Assembly (NCBI GenBank): GCA_030762895.1
Contig: CM061064.1
Coordinates: forward strand, 137,561,847-137,625,846
Origin: Sophora flavescens
Lineage: Eukaryota > Streptophyta > Magnoliopsida > Fabales > Fabaceae
DNA length: 64,000 bases
Reading direction: 5' to 3'
Position 1 is the first letter of the stretch. Each line of letters begins with the position of its first letter. The notes under the pieces are model-generated. The model made no database searches. It was not told the DNA's origin and worked only from the letters and a program-made list of their open reading frames with translations. Below, piece by piece: positions 20,652-31,774 of this stretch. A program made the position numbers and the translations under genes.

Positions 20652-21607
20652 TTGAACAACATGTGTTGTTTGTGTCTTTGTTGGTATATTTTATTTCAGT
20701 GACTGATACTGCTTTAATTAATTAGTTGTGTTATGTGCATGTATTTAATTTATTTATTATAAAAATATCAGTCTAGTGTGTGTAAAGTTATTAATTTGTG
20801 TGGGTTTTTTTGTCAATTAATTAGTTGTATTACGTGCATGTAAAGTTACTAAATGTGGTTTGTTTGTTTCTGCCAAATGCATAATAAACTTAATGTATTT
20901 CCTTAATATAATAAAATCGTAAGGACAAAATTTAGTGTTGATAAGATTTAGTGTAGATAACATTAGAGTATTGGTAAAATCGTTTTCCTCCACACCTGCA
21001 GCTGTGATGGAGCATATATGGCAATAACTCATGTTCGTTGATTAATTAAGCGCGATTTGGAATAATGAATTAGGTATTTAATGGATAACAAAATGTATTA
21101 ATTATTTAAATAATTAAAAAATAATGTGTAATTAATTAAGAAGTTAATTAAATCATTCATCTCACAAATATGTTAATAGTTGCACATGCCGCATCCAAAA
21201 TATCTGTTAATGGCACGTCGGGGGATATCTGCTCATGGCTCATCAGGAAGCGTTGACGACGAAATCTTTTAAAATATTTGCATAACAATAAAATTAGATT
21301 GATTAAATAATTAAAAACATTAATGATTAAATAAGTAAAAAATAGAATATGAAAATAGTTAAATATATAAGTATAATTATTATTTTTTCAACAATAATAA
21401 ACTTAAATATGTAATAACTTAATAATTACATAACACCAAAATTAAATTAAATAATCAAATAAAAATGATTGAATAAATTAAAATAGTATAAAAAATAAAG
21501 ATATTATCAAAAGAGTGGCGAACAATGTAATAAATTTTGATTAGAGTAAGTGATTTTTTTTTTTGCTAATGCTTTGTTTATGATGGTTGCTTGAATATTG
21601 GTTTGAT
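20652..21607. other. AT-rich stretch, nothing recognised
   Basis: Very AT-rich from 21060 to 21550. It has no supportable gene. The missing 5' part of the CACTA remnant and the 3' end of the phosphatase gene would be expected hereabouts, but neither is recognisable. Confidence 0.45.
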
Positions 21608-22742
21608 TGAGCGACTACAACAAGGGACGGATTTACGATACTGCGACCCTAGCCAGGTCGATTCGTCGGGGGTCGACGCCGAGCATGACTATTATGGAGC
21701 CTACATCCTCCGGCTTACAGGACATGGAGGAGGTGCATCGGCTGAGGCAGGAGGTGCAGCAACAAAGGGAGACGAACGAGTGCATCATGCAGCAGATGGA
21801 GACATTAATCTCTACGGTCATGACCGCTGTGCTCGATTTCCTCCCACCAGATAGGTGCAGTGCTCTGCAGGGGGTCCTCCATGCCACCCGGCCCCAGCCC
21901 TCCACTACTACTACTGATCCACCACCGCAGCCGCATGATGACGGTCTGTCTACTGAGCCGCAGCTTGATGATCATGTGACGCCGGCAGACCCCCCTCGAC
22001 AGGACGACGATGACGGAATTATGGTGATGGGTATTAGGATAGTTATAGTGTAGTAGAGATTTGTTGATAGACGGATATTTTATTTATGGATTATATGTTG
22101 TGTTTGTTTTTATTTTAAATTAATTTTAATTTAATTACTTTTTAAATTTTATTTTTAATTTCAATTTTGTTTTGTAATTGATAATATAATAATATTTAAT
22201 TAAAATAAAATATAGTAATTAAATTATAATTAATTATAATAAAATATAAATTAATAAATAAATAATAATAATAATTAATAAATAAAATATAATTAATTAA
22301 AATAAAATATAATAATAATTAATAAATAAATTATAATAATTAATATTGAATATATAAATTTTAATAAAAATAATTAATAATTAATTATTAATATAAAACA
22401 AAATAAATAAAAAATAAAAAAAACCTTGTTTCCGATGGATATTTCCGTCGGTAACTGTTGGTTACATTTTCCGATGGAAAATTCCGTCGGTAACGTCCAG
22501 AGAGAGTTACCGACGGAATTTCCGTTGGTAATTAGGGGTTCTGTGTGGCAAGTTTTCCCACAGTTAAGGCCGTCGGAAATTTCTGATGGACGAACTAGAT
22601 CCGTCGGAAAGGCTTTCCCACGCGCCTATTATCGACGGAACCGTGTCCGTCGAAAAGTCCGTCGGTAATGTAGTTTTCCGACGGAATTTCTTCATTTCCG
22701 ACAGGTTTTTTCGGTCGATAAGTCGTATTTTTTTTTGTAGTG
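21608..22742 (+). mobile_element. CACTA (En/Spm) transposon remnant, 3' end only
   Basis: The right end at 22737-22742 is GTAGTG (CACTAC in reverse complement), preceded by a subterminal array of CCGACGGAA / TTCCGTCGG repeats from 22430. From 21608 the sequence is highly similar to 45301-46396, the 3' end of the larger CACTA element. It includes the last coding exon (21607-22053: RRGSTPSMTI, LRQEVQQQRETNE, LDFLPPDR) with an internal deletion of about 45 bp and a frame difference near the end. The 5' two thirds are absent. Its terminus lies directly inside the last visible exon of the 5-phosphatase gene. Confidence 0.85.
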
Positions 22743-22838
22743 ATTGAACTAACTGGTCTATGATCTGAGAACTTATTTGTTGGACTCCCATATTTAAGTT
22801 GCTTTATTCCTTTTCCTAGCCACAGTATACGATCACAC
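22743..22838 (-). pseudogene. 5-phosphatase exon e, truncated by CACTA
   Basis: It begins after ACGCAG and encodes CDRILWLGKGIKQLKY and SDHRPVSS, then runs directly into the CACTA terminus at 22742 within the next Ile codon. The remaining C-terminal residues are not found on the other side. Confidence 0.9.
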
Positions 22839-22951
22839 CTGCGTAATCTTAAATTATCACTCACTGCATTTTACTCTACCTAATAAACAATAAGTAATCT
22901 AATGAATGCACCCCAAAACATGACAAGTTTGCTAACTAGACTTACGCTTAC

Positions 22952-23100
22952 CAGGCTGGAGATCTCTTTTTTCCCCCTTCTTTTGGGTTCTCACCAACAT
23001 ATTTATCAGAATCAAATTCATATTTGTAAGTGGGAGGGAAGTTTATCAAACCCTCTCTCCATCCATCAAATACATGTCCACTATGTAATTCATTGCTTAG
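22952..23100 (-). pseudogene. 5-phosphatase exon d
   Basis: The 149-nt exon begins after ATATGCAG with LSNELHSGHVFDGWREG and continues INFPPTYKYEFDSDKYVGEN and KKRSPAW. It ends in phase 2 at a GTAAGC donor. The second catalytic motif (SPAWCDRIL) is split across this junction. Confidence 0.92.
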
Positions 23101-23322
23101 CTGCATATAATATGTGAAGCAATTAGAAACTCTCTTGGAATAAAATCATATGTAGATCAACAAATGAATCCAAATTAGATGCCAACACTTTCAACTCCTT
23201 TTGTAACTCCAGACATTGATTTTGTACCATGGAAATTTTCAAGCAGTGAGTATTTGATAAAAACTAAAACAACATTTTGAGTTTAGAGACCAAGAGTCTG
23301 GTCTTGGTTGCATCAATTTCAC

Positions 23323-23431
23323 CTGATCATAATCCATCAGTTCATCCCACTTCCTTAGAGTCACCAGCTTTCGAACTTCCACATCCAACAAATTGATACG
23401 ATAATTCAAATCTCCAAACCAGAAAATCTGA
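23323..23431 (-). pseudogene. 5-phosphatase exon c with catalytic motif WFGDLNYR
   Basis: The 109-nt exon lies between acceptor TTAACAG and donor CAG|GTGAAA. It encodes QIFWFGDLNYRINLLDVEVR and KWDELMDYDQ. WxGDxNxR is the first signature motif of 5-phosphatases and is intact. The antisense copia is inserted six bases upstream of the acceptor. Confidence 0.92.
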
Positions 23432-23442
23432 CTGTTAACAAG

Positions 23443-23954
23443 TGTAAAGTTAATGGCATTCAATAATCTTTTTTATACTCATTTATTTCAAATCAATTTA
23501 ATACCTTTTCTTTTTATATTTCATCATGATTATTGATTTTAAAGAGATTGCACCGTTGTCTTTTATTTTTCTGTTACAATCCATTCATATTGAATTGATT
23601 TTATTGCATTTGATTCAAAAATTAAAAGTTTTTAATTTTAATTTTGAAACTGACCATGCTATCTTTATATAACATTTTGGGTGCGAGTTTGAAAACGGTG
23701 GACAGAACAATTCTCTCCTTCTACTTGAATATTATTTCATCTTCTTTGTTTTTCTGGGTCTGGTCATTGTTCTTATGGACATTGTTTGTGAGGCTCCAAC
23801 GTGTTTCTGGCCTCGAGTGCACGGGTCCGACACGTCGCTGTGTAAACCTTGGGGAGTAAATCGGATATCGAGTTGCATCGGAGGCCCGTCGGAATTTGCT
23901 TTCAGGGCAGTGGTTATTGCCATGGTACAACTTTCCTTCTTAATCTTTCTAACA
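23443..23954 (+). repeat. 5' LTR of intron copia
   Basis: 512 bp, TG…CA, with a TATA-like CTTTATATAAC near 23661. Compared with the 3' LTR it has a short insertion around 23690-23705. Confidence 0.92.
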
Positions 23955-23985
23955 ATCTGAAAGCAAATTACTTAGTGTTGTTCCA

Positions 23986-24900
23986 ATGGCGCTACTGCTC
24001 AACAAAAATGCTTTGCCTGATATCTCAAAGATGGAACCACTTGACGGAACCAACTACAAGCAGGGGTCACAAAGGTTACTTATTTTCTTTGAGCAACTCG
24101 AGGTTGACCACATTCTGTTCAACGATGAAACAACAATTCCTTCTGAGGGAGACCAAGAGGCTATCGAAACCGCAACCAAAGTATCTGAGAACTATGGAAA
24201 ACACAACAAGCTGGTTCGTGGTCATCTCCTTAATCACATGCCAAATAATCTTTTTGATATCTTTGTATCAAACAAATCTGCTAAGTCCATTTGGGAGACA
24301 CTTGAAAAGAAGTATGGTGCTGATGATGCTGATAATCGTAAGTATGTCACTGGTAAATGGTTGCAATTCCAAATGGTCGACAACAAACAATTCATGGAGC
24401 AAGTGCACGAGTATGAGAACTTGGTTGCTGACATCTTAAATGAAGGTATGAAGATGTGTGACATACTGTAAGCAAATGTTCTGCTCGAGAAATTTCCCCC
24501 TTCCTGGAATGAATTCAGAAATCATCTAAAACATAAGAAGAAGGACTTCACATTACAAGAACTCATTAGCTACATGAGGACCGAAGAAGCAAACCGTTTC
24601 AAGGATAGGTATCTCTCTGGCCCTTCTAATAATTTATCTAATGCTAATATTGTTGAATCTGCTGGCACCTCTGTTAGGGAAAAATTTCAAAGAAATACAG
24701 GAAATAAAAATGTGCAAAATAAGTACAAGAAATAAGTCAACAAGCCCAATGGTAAATTCTAGAAAACCAAGATAGCATGCTACGTATGCGGGAAAAATGG
24801 ACACAAAGCATACCAGTGTCATTTTCGTAAGAATGAGCCCAATAACAGTTACAAAGGACAGACATCTGGCAATCAGCCAAAATCAAAACCACAAGCAAAC
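23986..24900 (+). pseudogene. Copia gag with intact zinc knuckle, two stops
   Basis: Starts MALLLNKNALPDISKMEPLD and carries GTNYKQGSQRLLIFFEQLEV, the typical copia gag N-terminal pattern. A TAA interrupts after MCDIL near 24471 and others occur near 24735-24765. The CCHC knuckle CYVCGKNGHKAYQC is complete. Gag would form the cytoplasmic particle, but the stops prevent full-length product. Confidence 0.85.
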
Positions 24901-26360
24901 TTGACTGAGGACAAGGAAATCATTACGGCTGTGGTAGAAGCAAATTTGGTCAACAACATAGCTGATTGGATACTGAACACAGGAGCCACAAGGCATATTT
25001 GTTCAAACAAGGGGCTATTTCGAGAATTCGAGGAGAACGCTGAAGAAGCTACAATATACATGGGAAACTCTGCATCTGTTGGAGTGCATGGTAAAGGAAA
25101 AATTATTCTCAAGCTCACTTCTGGTAAAACTCTGGCTTTGAACAATGTTTTGTATGTTCCTGAAATGCGTAGGAATTTAGTGTCTGGGGCTTTACTTAAC
25201 AAGGTTGGCTTGAAAATAGTGCTTGATTATGATAAAGTTGTAATAACTAAGAATGAAGAATTTGTGGGTAAGGGATATCTATCTGGTGGTTTGTTTGTTT
25301 TGAACACTATTGTTTGTTTTGAACACTATTGTAATGGAGGACTAGGACATGTTAATATAGCTTCTATTAAACGATTGCGAAATATGAATATGTTGCCTTC
25401 CATAAAGGAAGAATTTATATCTAAATGACCTATTTGTGTGGAAGCCAGGCATACAAAACCACCCTTTAAACTTGTAATTTTTAGAGAAACCAAGTTACTT
25501 GAATTAGTGCATTCTGATTTAGCTGATTTTAAAAATACAGCAAGCAGAGGAGGAAAAAAAAATATTATATCACTTTCATAGATGATCATTCTCGATACTC
25601 TAAAGTTTATCTTTTGAGAACCAAAGATGAAGCTGAAATTATGTTTCCCAAATACAAGGCCGAGGTAGAAAATCAATTAAATAAGAAAATACAACGGCTA
25701 AGATATGATAGAGGTGGTGAATACAACACCACTAGCCTTAAAGAATTTTGTGAAAAGAATGGCATAATACATGAATTTACTGCACCCTATACACCATAAC
25801 AAAATGGGATAGCTAAAAGGAAAAATAGGACCCTTAAGGATATGATGAATGCTATGATGATTAATTCTGGTATGCCTGAATATATGTGGGGGAAGCTATA
25901 TTAACTGGATGTTATATCCTAAACAAGATCTCATAAGAAATTAGATAAGACACCCTATGAATTATGGAAAGGTCATCCACCAAACCTAAATTACTTTAAA
26001 GTGTGGGGGTGTTTGGCTAAATTAGGACTACCATATTTTAAAAGAACAAACATAGGTCCTAAAACGGTTGATGTTGTATTTATTGGTTATGCCCAAAATA
26101 GTGATGTATATAGATTTATGAGCCTAAATGATAATTCTATATTAGAATATAGAGATGCTGAATTTTTTGAGCATGTTTTTCCTATGAAGAAATTGAATTC
26201 TGTAAATGATGTTGCTATTTCTGGTTCTATTTATGTTGTTCCTAAACGTGTGCAAAATGCTGAAATCAGTGAACCAAGAAGAAGTAAAAGGATTAGAACA
26301 GAAGCAAAATTTTTGTCCAGATTTTATAACATCATTTTTAGTAGAAATAGACGATGTTGA
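24901..26360 (+). pseudogene. Copia protease and integrase, broken
   Basis: The protease motif is WILNTGATRHICSN (Asn-Thr-Gly in place of Asp-Ser/Thr-Gly, so the catalytic Asp is lost). The zinc-binding GLGHVNIASIKRL and the core YDRGGEYNTT and FTAPYTP are visible. Stops occur near 25428 and 25799 and frameshifts near 25555 and 25900. The C-terminal part (26001-26360) has VWGCLAKL and SRRSKRIR. A 20-nt tandem duplication lies at about 25298-25337. Confidence 0.82.
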
Positions 26361-27942
26361 TAAAATAAATGAAGAAATAATTTATGTTTATATGTTAGAA
26401 GAGGATCCCAAGACCTATGAGGAAGCAATAAAATCAATAGACTCTAATTTTTGAAAAGAGGCAATTAAAAGTGAACTAGATTCCATAACAAGTAATCACA
26501 CTTGGGAACTAGTGGATTTACCTAAAGGTAGTAAATCCATAGGTAGTAAGTGGATTTTTAAAAGGAAATATAGGCCTGATGGATCAATTGAAAAATTCAA
26601 GGCAAGATTGGTTATTAAGGGCTCTACTCAAAAATAGGGTATAGACTTTTTTGATACTTATTCACCTGTAACCAAAATTGCTACTGTGCGTGCTTTAATA
26701 GCTATAAATAGCAGCAATCCATAACTTGGTTATACACCAATGGATGTAAAGACAACTTTTCTAAATGGAGATTTAAAAGAAGAAATATACATGAAGCAAC
26801 TAGAAGGCTTCATTATGCTAGGACAAGAACACAAGGTATGCAAGCTTAAGAAATCTTTGTATGGCTTAAAACAAGTGCCGGAGCAATGATATGAAAAGTT
26901 TAATAACACATTTTGTGGACCATGGTTTCATAGTAAACACTTCTGATTCTTGTATGTATACCAAAATGATAGATTCTAATTGCATTATTATATGTTTATA
27001 TGTGGATGACATGTTGATATTTGGAACCTCTTTGAAAGTAGTAATTGAAATTAAAGAGTTTTTAAGTTCCAAATTTGAAATGAAAGACTTAGGAGAAGCT
27101 GATGTGATTTTGTGTATTAAAATACGGAAAACGGAAAACGGTTTCTCTCTAAGTCAAGCTTATTATGTTGAAAAGATTTTAAGAAAATTCAATAGTTTTG
27201 ATGTTGTACCTGCTAGAACACCATAAGATTCTAGTATTCATCTTAAGAAAAATGGTGGAACAAGTATCTCTCAATCTGAGTGTGCAAAAATAATTGGTAG
27301 TGTTATGTATCTTATGAATTATACAAGACCTGACATTGCTTATGCTATAAGTAGATTGAGTAGAGACACACATAATCCCAATAGTGAACATTGGAATGCC
27401 CTTTTGCGTCTTCTAAAGTATCTAAAAGGTACTAGGGATTAGAGTTTACATTTTGCTAAATTTCCAGCTGTCTTAGAAGGATTTTGTGATGCAAATTGGG
27501 TCTCAATAATGATGAGATAAGTTCCACTAGCAGGTACGTATTTACATTAGGAGGCGGTGCTATTTCATGGAAATAAATAAAGCAAACATGTATAGCAAGG
27601 TCTACAATGGAATCAGAATTCATAGCTCTTGAACTTGCAGGTCAAGAAGCAGAGTGGTTGAGAGGCCTAATGGCTGATATACCATTGTGGGGGAGACCTA
27701 CACCTCCAATATCTATTCATTGTGATTCACAAACTGCAATGGGTGTGGCTAATAATAGTGCTTATAATGGTAAGAGAAGGCACATACGCATGAGACACAG
27801 TATTGTTAGGCACCTAATTAAAAAAGGTGATATCTCACTTGAGTATGTGAAAAGTGAGAAAAATCTTGCAGATCCTTTTACAAAAGGATTACCCAGGAAA
27901 ATTGTCCTGGATACGTCGAGGGGGATGGGTTTAAAGCCTTGA
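26361..27942 (+). pseudogene. Copia reverse transcriptase and RNase H, broken
   Basis: Motifs KSIGSKWIFKRKYRPDG, MDVKTTFLNGDLKEE and KKSLYGLKQVPEQ, then after a frameshift LYVDDMLIFGTS with the catalytic Asp pair. RNase H parts include ARPDIAYAI-like and the end block HCDSQTAMGVANN, RHIRMRHSIVRHLI and ADPFTKGLPR. Stops and frameshifts near 26455, 26635, 26888, 27225 and 27510 disable it. Confidence 0.82.
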
Positions 27943-28210
27943 GTGGAGGAAAATATGGTGGACACCCAATTAGTGGTCAAACGAAGCTATATAAATATTC
28001 CTATGCACTATATTACTCATCCCTATGACGTGGGATGGTGCTTAATGTGAGGTTGAGCCATGAGCTCTTAATAGATACATAGCCCTTGATATGGGTAGTG
28101 CTATAGAGATGCACTTGATGTATCTACCTACGTGAGTGTGAAGGCAAAGACCACCTTCCATGAAAGACTTAGGCAATCTTTCTAGAGCACTCATGTGCAA
28201 CCCAAGGTGA

Positions 28211-28269
<59 letters not shown>

Positions 28270-28514
28270 AATATATAAGGCTTAAATTATTGTGTAAAGA
28301 TTTAAACGCGGAGCTATCACAATTTTAAAGGTAAAAGTGTGTGTTGTGGGGGTCTCATCTTAAATCCATTAAGTTCAAGAGTAATTCACTTATTGGACAT
28401 AAGGTGTTGCGTCACCTCATTACGTGTTAATTCAATCTTTATGACATTAACATTTAAGCACAAAACCTTTCCTTGTCCAGAATCTGTTTTTATTGCTTGC
28501 CATTAGTGGGGGAT
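27943..28514 (+). other. 3' untranslated part of intron copia with (AT)n tract
   Basis: Non-coding sequence between RNase H and the 3' LTR. It contains AT repeats from about 28215 to 28278 and the polypurine tract just before 28515. Confidence 0.7.
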
Positions 28515-29014
28515 TGTAAAGTTAATGGCATTCAATAACCTTTTTTATACTCATTTATTTCAAATCAATTTGATACTTTTTCTTTTTATATTTCATCATG
28601 ATTATTGATTTTAAAGAGATTGCACCATTGCCTTTTATTTTTCTGTTACAATCCATTCATATTGAATTGGTTTTATTGCATTTGATTCAAAAATTAAAAG
28701 TTTTTAATTTTAATTTTGAAACTGACCATGCTATCTTTATATAGCATTCTGGGCATGAGTTTGAAAAAACAATTCTCTCCTTCTACTTGAATATTATTTC
28801 ATCTTCTTTGTTTTTCTGGGTTCTGGTCTTTGTTCTTCTGGACATTGTTTCTGAGGCTCCATGTTTCTGGCCTCGAGTGCACGGGTCCGGCACGTCGCTG
28901 TGTAAACCTTGGGGAGTAAACCGGATATCGGGTTGCACCGGAGGTCCACCGGAATTTGCTTTCAGGGCAGTGGTTATTGCCACGGTACAACTTTCCTTCT
29001 TAATCTTTCTAACA
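28515..29014 (+). repeat. 3' LTR of intron copia
   Basis: 500 bp, followed directly by the ACAAG TSD copy. Open frames on both strands inside it are mirrored in the 5' LTR and are not genes. Confidence 0.92.
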
Positions 29015-29019
29015 ACAAG

Positions 29020-29661
29020 AAGCAATTAGCAACTGGAATCAAAGTTGTTCATTCATTCATAACACTAATGTGAACCACTACAGATCCCATGAGCAACAGA
29101 TAAATCTTAATAGCTAACAAAAAAAATAACACCATCTTCACTCTACATATCTCAGTGTTGCAAAGTCCTATCTTATGAATTACTTTTGTTCATGTACCCA
29201 ACAAAGTACTTTCTTCTCTTCTGTGGTTTTGCCACACTTGCTTTGTTTACTTAGAATTCAAATAAGACATTTTACCTGCATGTAATTTTGTCAGTTGACT
29301 CTAGTTGTTTCTCCATTCAATATGTTTTCTTTTCCAGTACTACATTCTTTAAATTTATTGACAGTTTCAAGTTTCATGGATGGTACGATGGTGCAACTAA
29401 GGTTTATTAAGCATGACTTTATTTGTTTTTCTATATTGAAGCTGGGAATAATATAAAAGTGAATGAAGCTATGATCTTAGTATTGCAAACATCAAATTAA
29501 ACAAAAATCCAACATACAATTTAGATTGATTTCATTGTGGTTGTTTATTGTTTATCAAAGTGTCCAAGATATACAATCCTTTAGTTAGTTTTACATTTTC
29601 TAACAGTCCTTTGCTTTTGTGAAGCTCATTAGGTGATTGTAAAGGACAACTGTCAACATAC
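29020..29661 (-). other. Residual phosphatase intron
   Basis: AT-rich sequence between exon b and the intron copia. It contains no recognisable element of its own. Confidence 0.7.
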
Positions 29662-29764
29662 TTGTGAGATGGGATAGTTCGTGGTTGATCTCTATCAAAG
29701 ACAGATGAGAAGCAAGTGCGTCGCAAAATTTCATGAACATCCAAGTTTCGTCTTTGTTCAGCTC
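29662..29764 (-). pseudogene. 5-phosphatase exon b, downstream part
   Basis: It resumes after the copia and the second AGCTC copy (29760-29764) with EQRRNLDVHEILRRTCFSSV and DQPRTIPSH. It ends at a GTATGT donor (29661 and below) in phase 2. Joined to the upstream part, the frame is continuous. Confidence 0.9.
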
Positions 29765-30028
29765 TATAAAGAAACGTAGAAGATGATAGTTTGGTAGAAT
29801 AATACTTGTGTGTGTCAAAAGGATTACATCAGGGACTTAGACACAAAAGGTTTTGTAACTGAAAAATAAATGAATTTAAATATACAATAAATCACAAAAC
29901 ATCAAGATAACAAATCACACAACATCAAGATGAGAGTTAATAGGCAATGGCTCAAATCATGGACAGCATCAAGGAGCATATCATGGACAGCAGATATCAA
30001 TTGTAATAATAGTTAGGATGTTGTAACA
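29765..30028 (-). repeat. 3' LTR of exon copia
   Basis: 264 bp. On the minus strand it starts TGTTACAACATCC and ends TTTCTTTATA; the final CA has mutated compared with the 5' LTR end TTTCTTTACA. Confidence 0.92.
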
Positions 30029-30157
30029 CTCCCCCTCAAGATGAACTGTGTAAGTTAGATAATCCCATCTTGCTTTTTAGCCATAGGAATTGATCTTTGC
30101 CTAAGGACTTGGTGAACAAGTCAGCAGTTTGATTTGCGGAACTAACTTTCATAATGT

Positions 30158-31600
30158 TTATACGAAGAGCAGACTGTTGTCATCGACATAAAGTAGAAGA
30201 AAAACATCCTGTTGCGGCAATACGAAGAGCAGACTGTTGTCACAAAACAATGGTATTGGTGTAGAACGAGAGAGACCAATGTCATTTAAAAGATATGAGA
30301 GCCAAGTAATTTCAAAAGTTGCATTGGTCATAGCTCTATATTCCGCTTCGGTAGATGAATGAGATACTGCACTTTGTTTCTTTGTTTTCCATGAGACTAT
30401 ACTAGGACCCATAAAAATGCAATAACCAGAAGTAGAGCGTCGAGTGGTAGGACAACTAGCTCAATCTGAATCACAGTAGCCTTGGAGGAATAAATCTGAA
30501 TTAGAGGGAAAGAAAAGGCCTTGTCCAGGAGTGGCTTTTAAATAGCGAAGAAGACGAATAGCAGCATTCATATGTGGTTGACAAGGTGCATGCATGAATT
30601 GGCTCAAAATGTTGACGGAGTAAGCAATATTAGGACGTGTAACTGTGAGATAAATTAGACGACCCACAAGACGACGATATGGTGCAGGATCAGTTAAAAC
30701 AGTACCTTCAGAAGGAGATAATTTCAGATTTTGTTCCATGGGAAAGTCTACTGGTTTGGTAACAGTAAGACCACTATCAGATATAATGTCAAGTGCATAC
30801 TGTTGTTGAGATAAAAAAAGACCACGCTTTGATCTTGCAATTTCAATCCCCAAAAAGTACTTTAAGCGTCCCAAGTCTTTAATTTTGAAATGTTTGTGTA
30901 AAATTTCCTTAACCATTCTTATAAGAACCAAATCTGAACCTGTGAGAACAATGTCATCGACATAAAGTAGAAGAAAAACAGAACCAGATTCACGATGTAG
31001 GCAAAAAAGAGATGGGTCAGCTGTACTATGCGTGAAACAAAATTTAATAAGAACTTCAGAAAAATTTGAATACCAATTTTGTGATGCCTGTTTAAGACCA
31101 TATAATGATTTTTGTAACTTACAAACAAGAGGCTCCCCTTGTCGTCTGAAACCTAGGGGCAATTGTATATAGACATGGTCGTGCAAATCACCATGTAAAA
31201 AAGCATTGTTGACATCGAGTTGATGAAGAGGCCAATTTTTAGCAATGGCAATAGAGAGGAGAACTCGAACAGTGACTAGTTTAGAAACAGGGGCAAACGT
31301 ATCAAAATAATCAATCCCTTATATTTGAGTATAGCCTTTAGCAACTAATCGAGCTTTATACCTTTCAATACTTCCATCAGAATTGCGTTTAATTTTGAAT
31401 ACCCAACGGCAACCAATCGGTTTCTTCCTAGCTGGTAGTGGAACTAAAGACCATGTTCTATTTTCACACAAGGCATCAATCTCAGATTGCATAGCATTGC
31501 GCCATTCCGGAAATTTCTTAGCCTCAGAGTATGATGTTGGTTCAGAATCAATAGCAATTGAAGAAAGAAAGGATCGATGAGAAGGGGAAAAATTATGAGA
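30158..31600 (-). pseudogene. Exon copia: reverse transcriptase and RNase H
   Basis: The RT frame (30461-31186) has HDHVYIQLPLGF, SLYGLKQASQNWY, LLLYVDDIVLTGSD with the catalytic Asp pair, and KDLGRLKYFLGIEI. Upstream, 31190-31600 encodes earlier RT blocks on the minus strand with a stop near 31322. RNase H continues to a TGA after GYCDSD near 30461, then RRSTSGYC and STEAEYRAMTNATFEITWL, ending at a rearranged segment near 30158-30240 that contains a second copy of the YVDD-coding DNA. Confidence 0.88.
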
Positions 31601-31652
31601 GGGTAAGGAATTTCAAATAGGATAAAGAGTATTAGGAACAGAAGCCGAAGAA

Positions 31653-31774
31653 GACGCCTGTGATGAGGTGAGGGAGCATATGTAGTCGTCGAGATAACGG
31701 GGTCGATTACGTGGACGCCTGTGATGAGGTGAGGGAGCATATGTAGTCGTCGAGATAACGGGGTCGATTACGTG
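31653..31774. repeat. 61-bp tandem duplication in the integrase-RT linker
   Basis: Two identical 61-bp units, 31653-31713 and 31714-31774, beginning GACGCCTGTGATGAGG. Because 61 is not a multiple of three, the duplication shifts the reading frame. Confidence 0.92.

Larger units (their letters stand above)
23443..29014 (+). mobile_element. Ty1/copia retrotransposon with both LTRs, TSD ACAAG, in a phosphatase intron
   Basis: LTRs at 23443-23954 and 28515-29014 are about 95% alike by eye and both start TGTAAAGTTA and end CTAACA. ACAAG flanks the element at 23438-23442 and 29015-29019. A polypurine tract (tagtggggga) ends just before the 3' LTR. Gag, protease, integrase, RT and RNase H follow in copia order but contain many stops and frameshifts. 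It is antisense to the host gene. No canonical Met primer site follows the 5' LTR (the sequence starts ATCTGAAAGCAAA), so another primer or a mutated site is possible. Confidence 0.92.

Noticed and set aside
23721..23960. Frames on both strands around the 5' LTR, repeated at 28783-29029
   Set aside because: LTR sequence; the same frames appear in both LTRs and have no domain.
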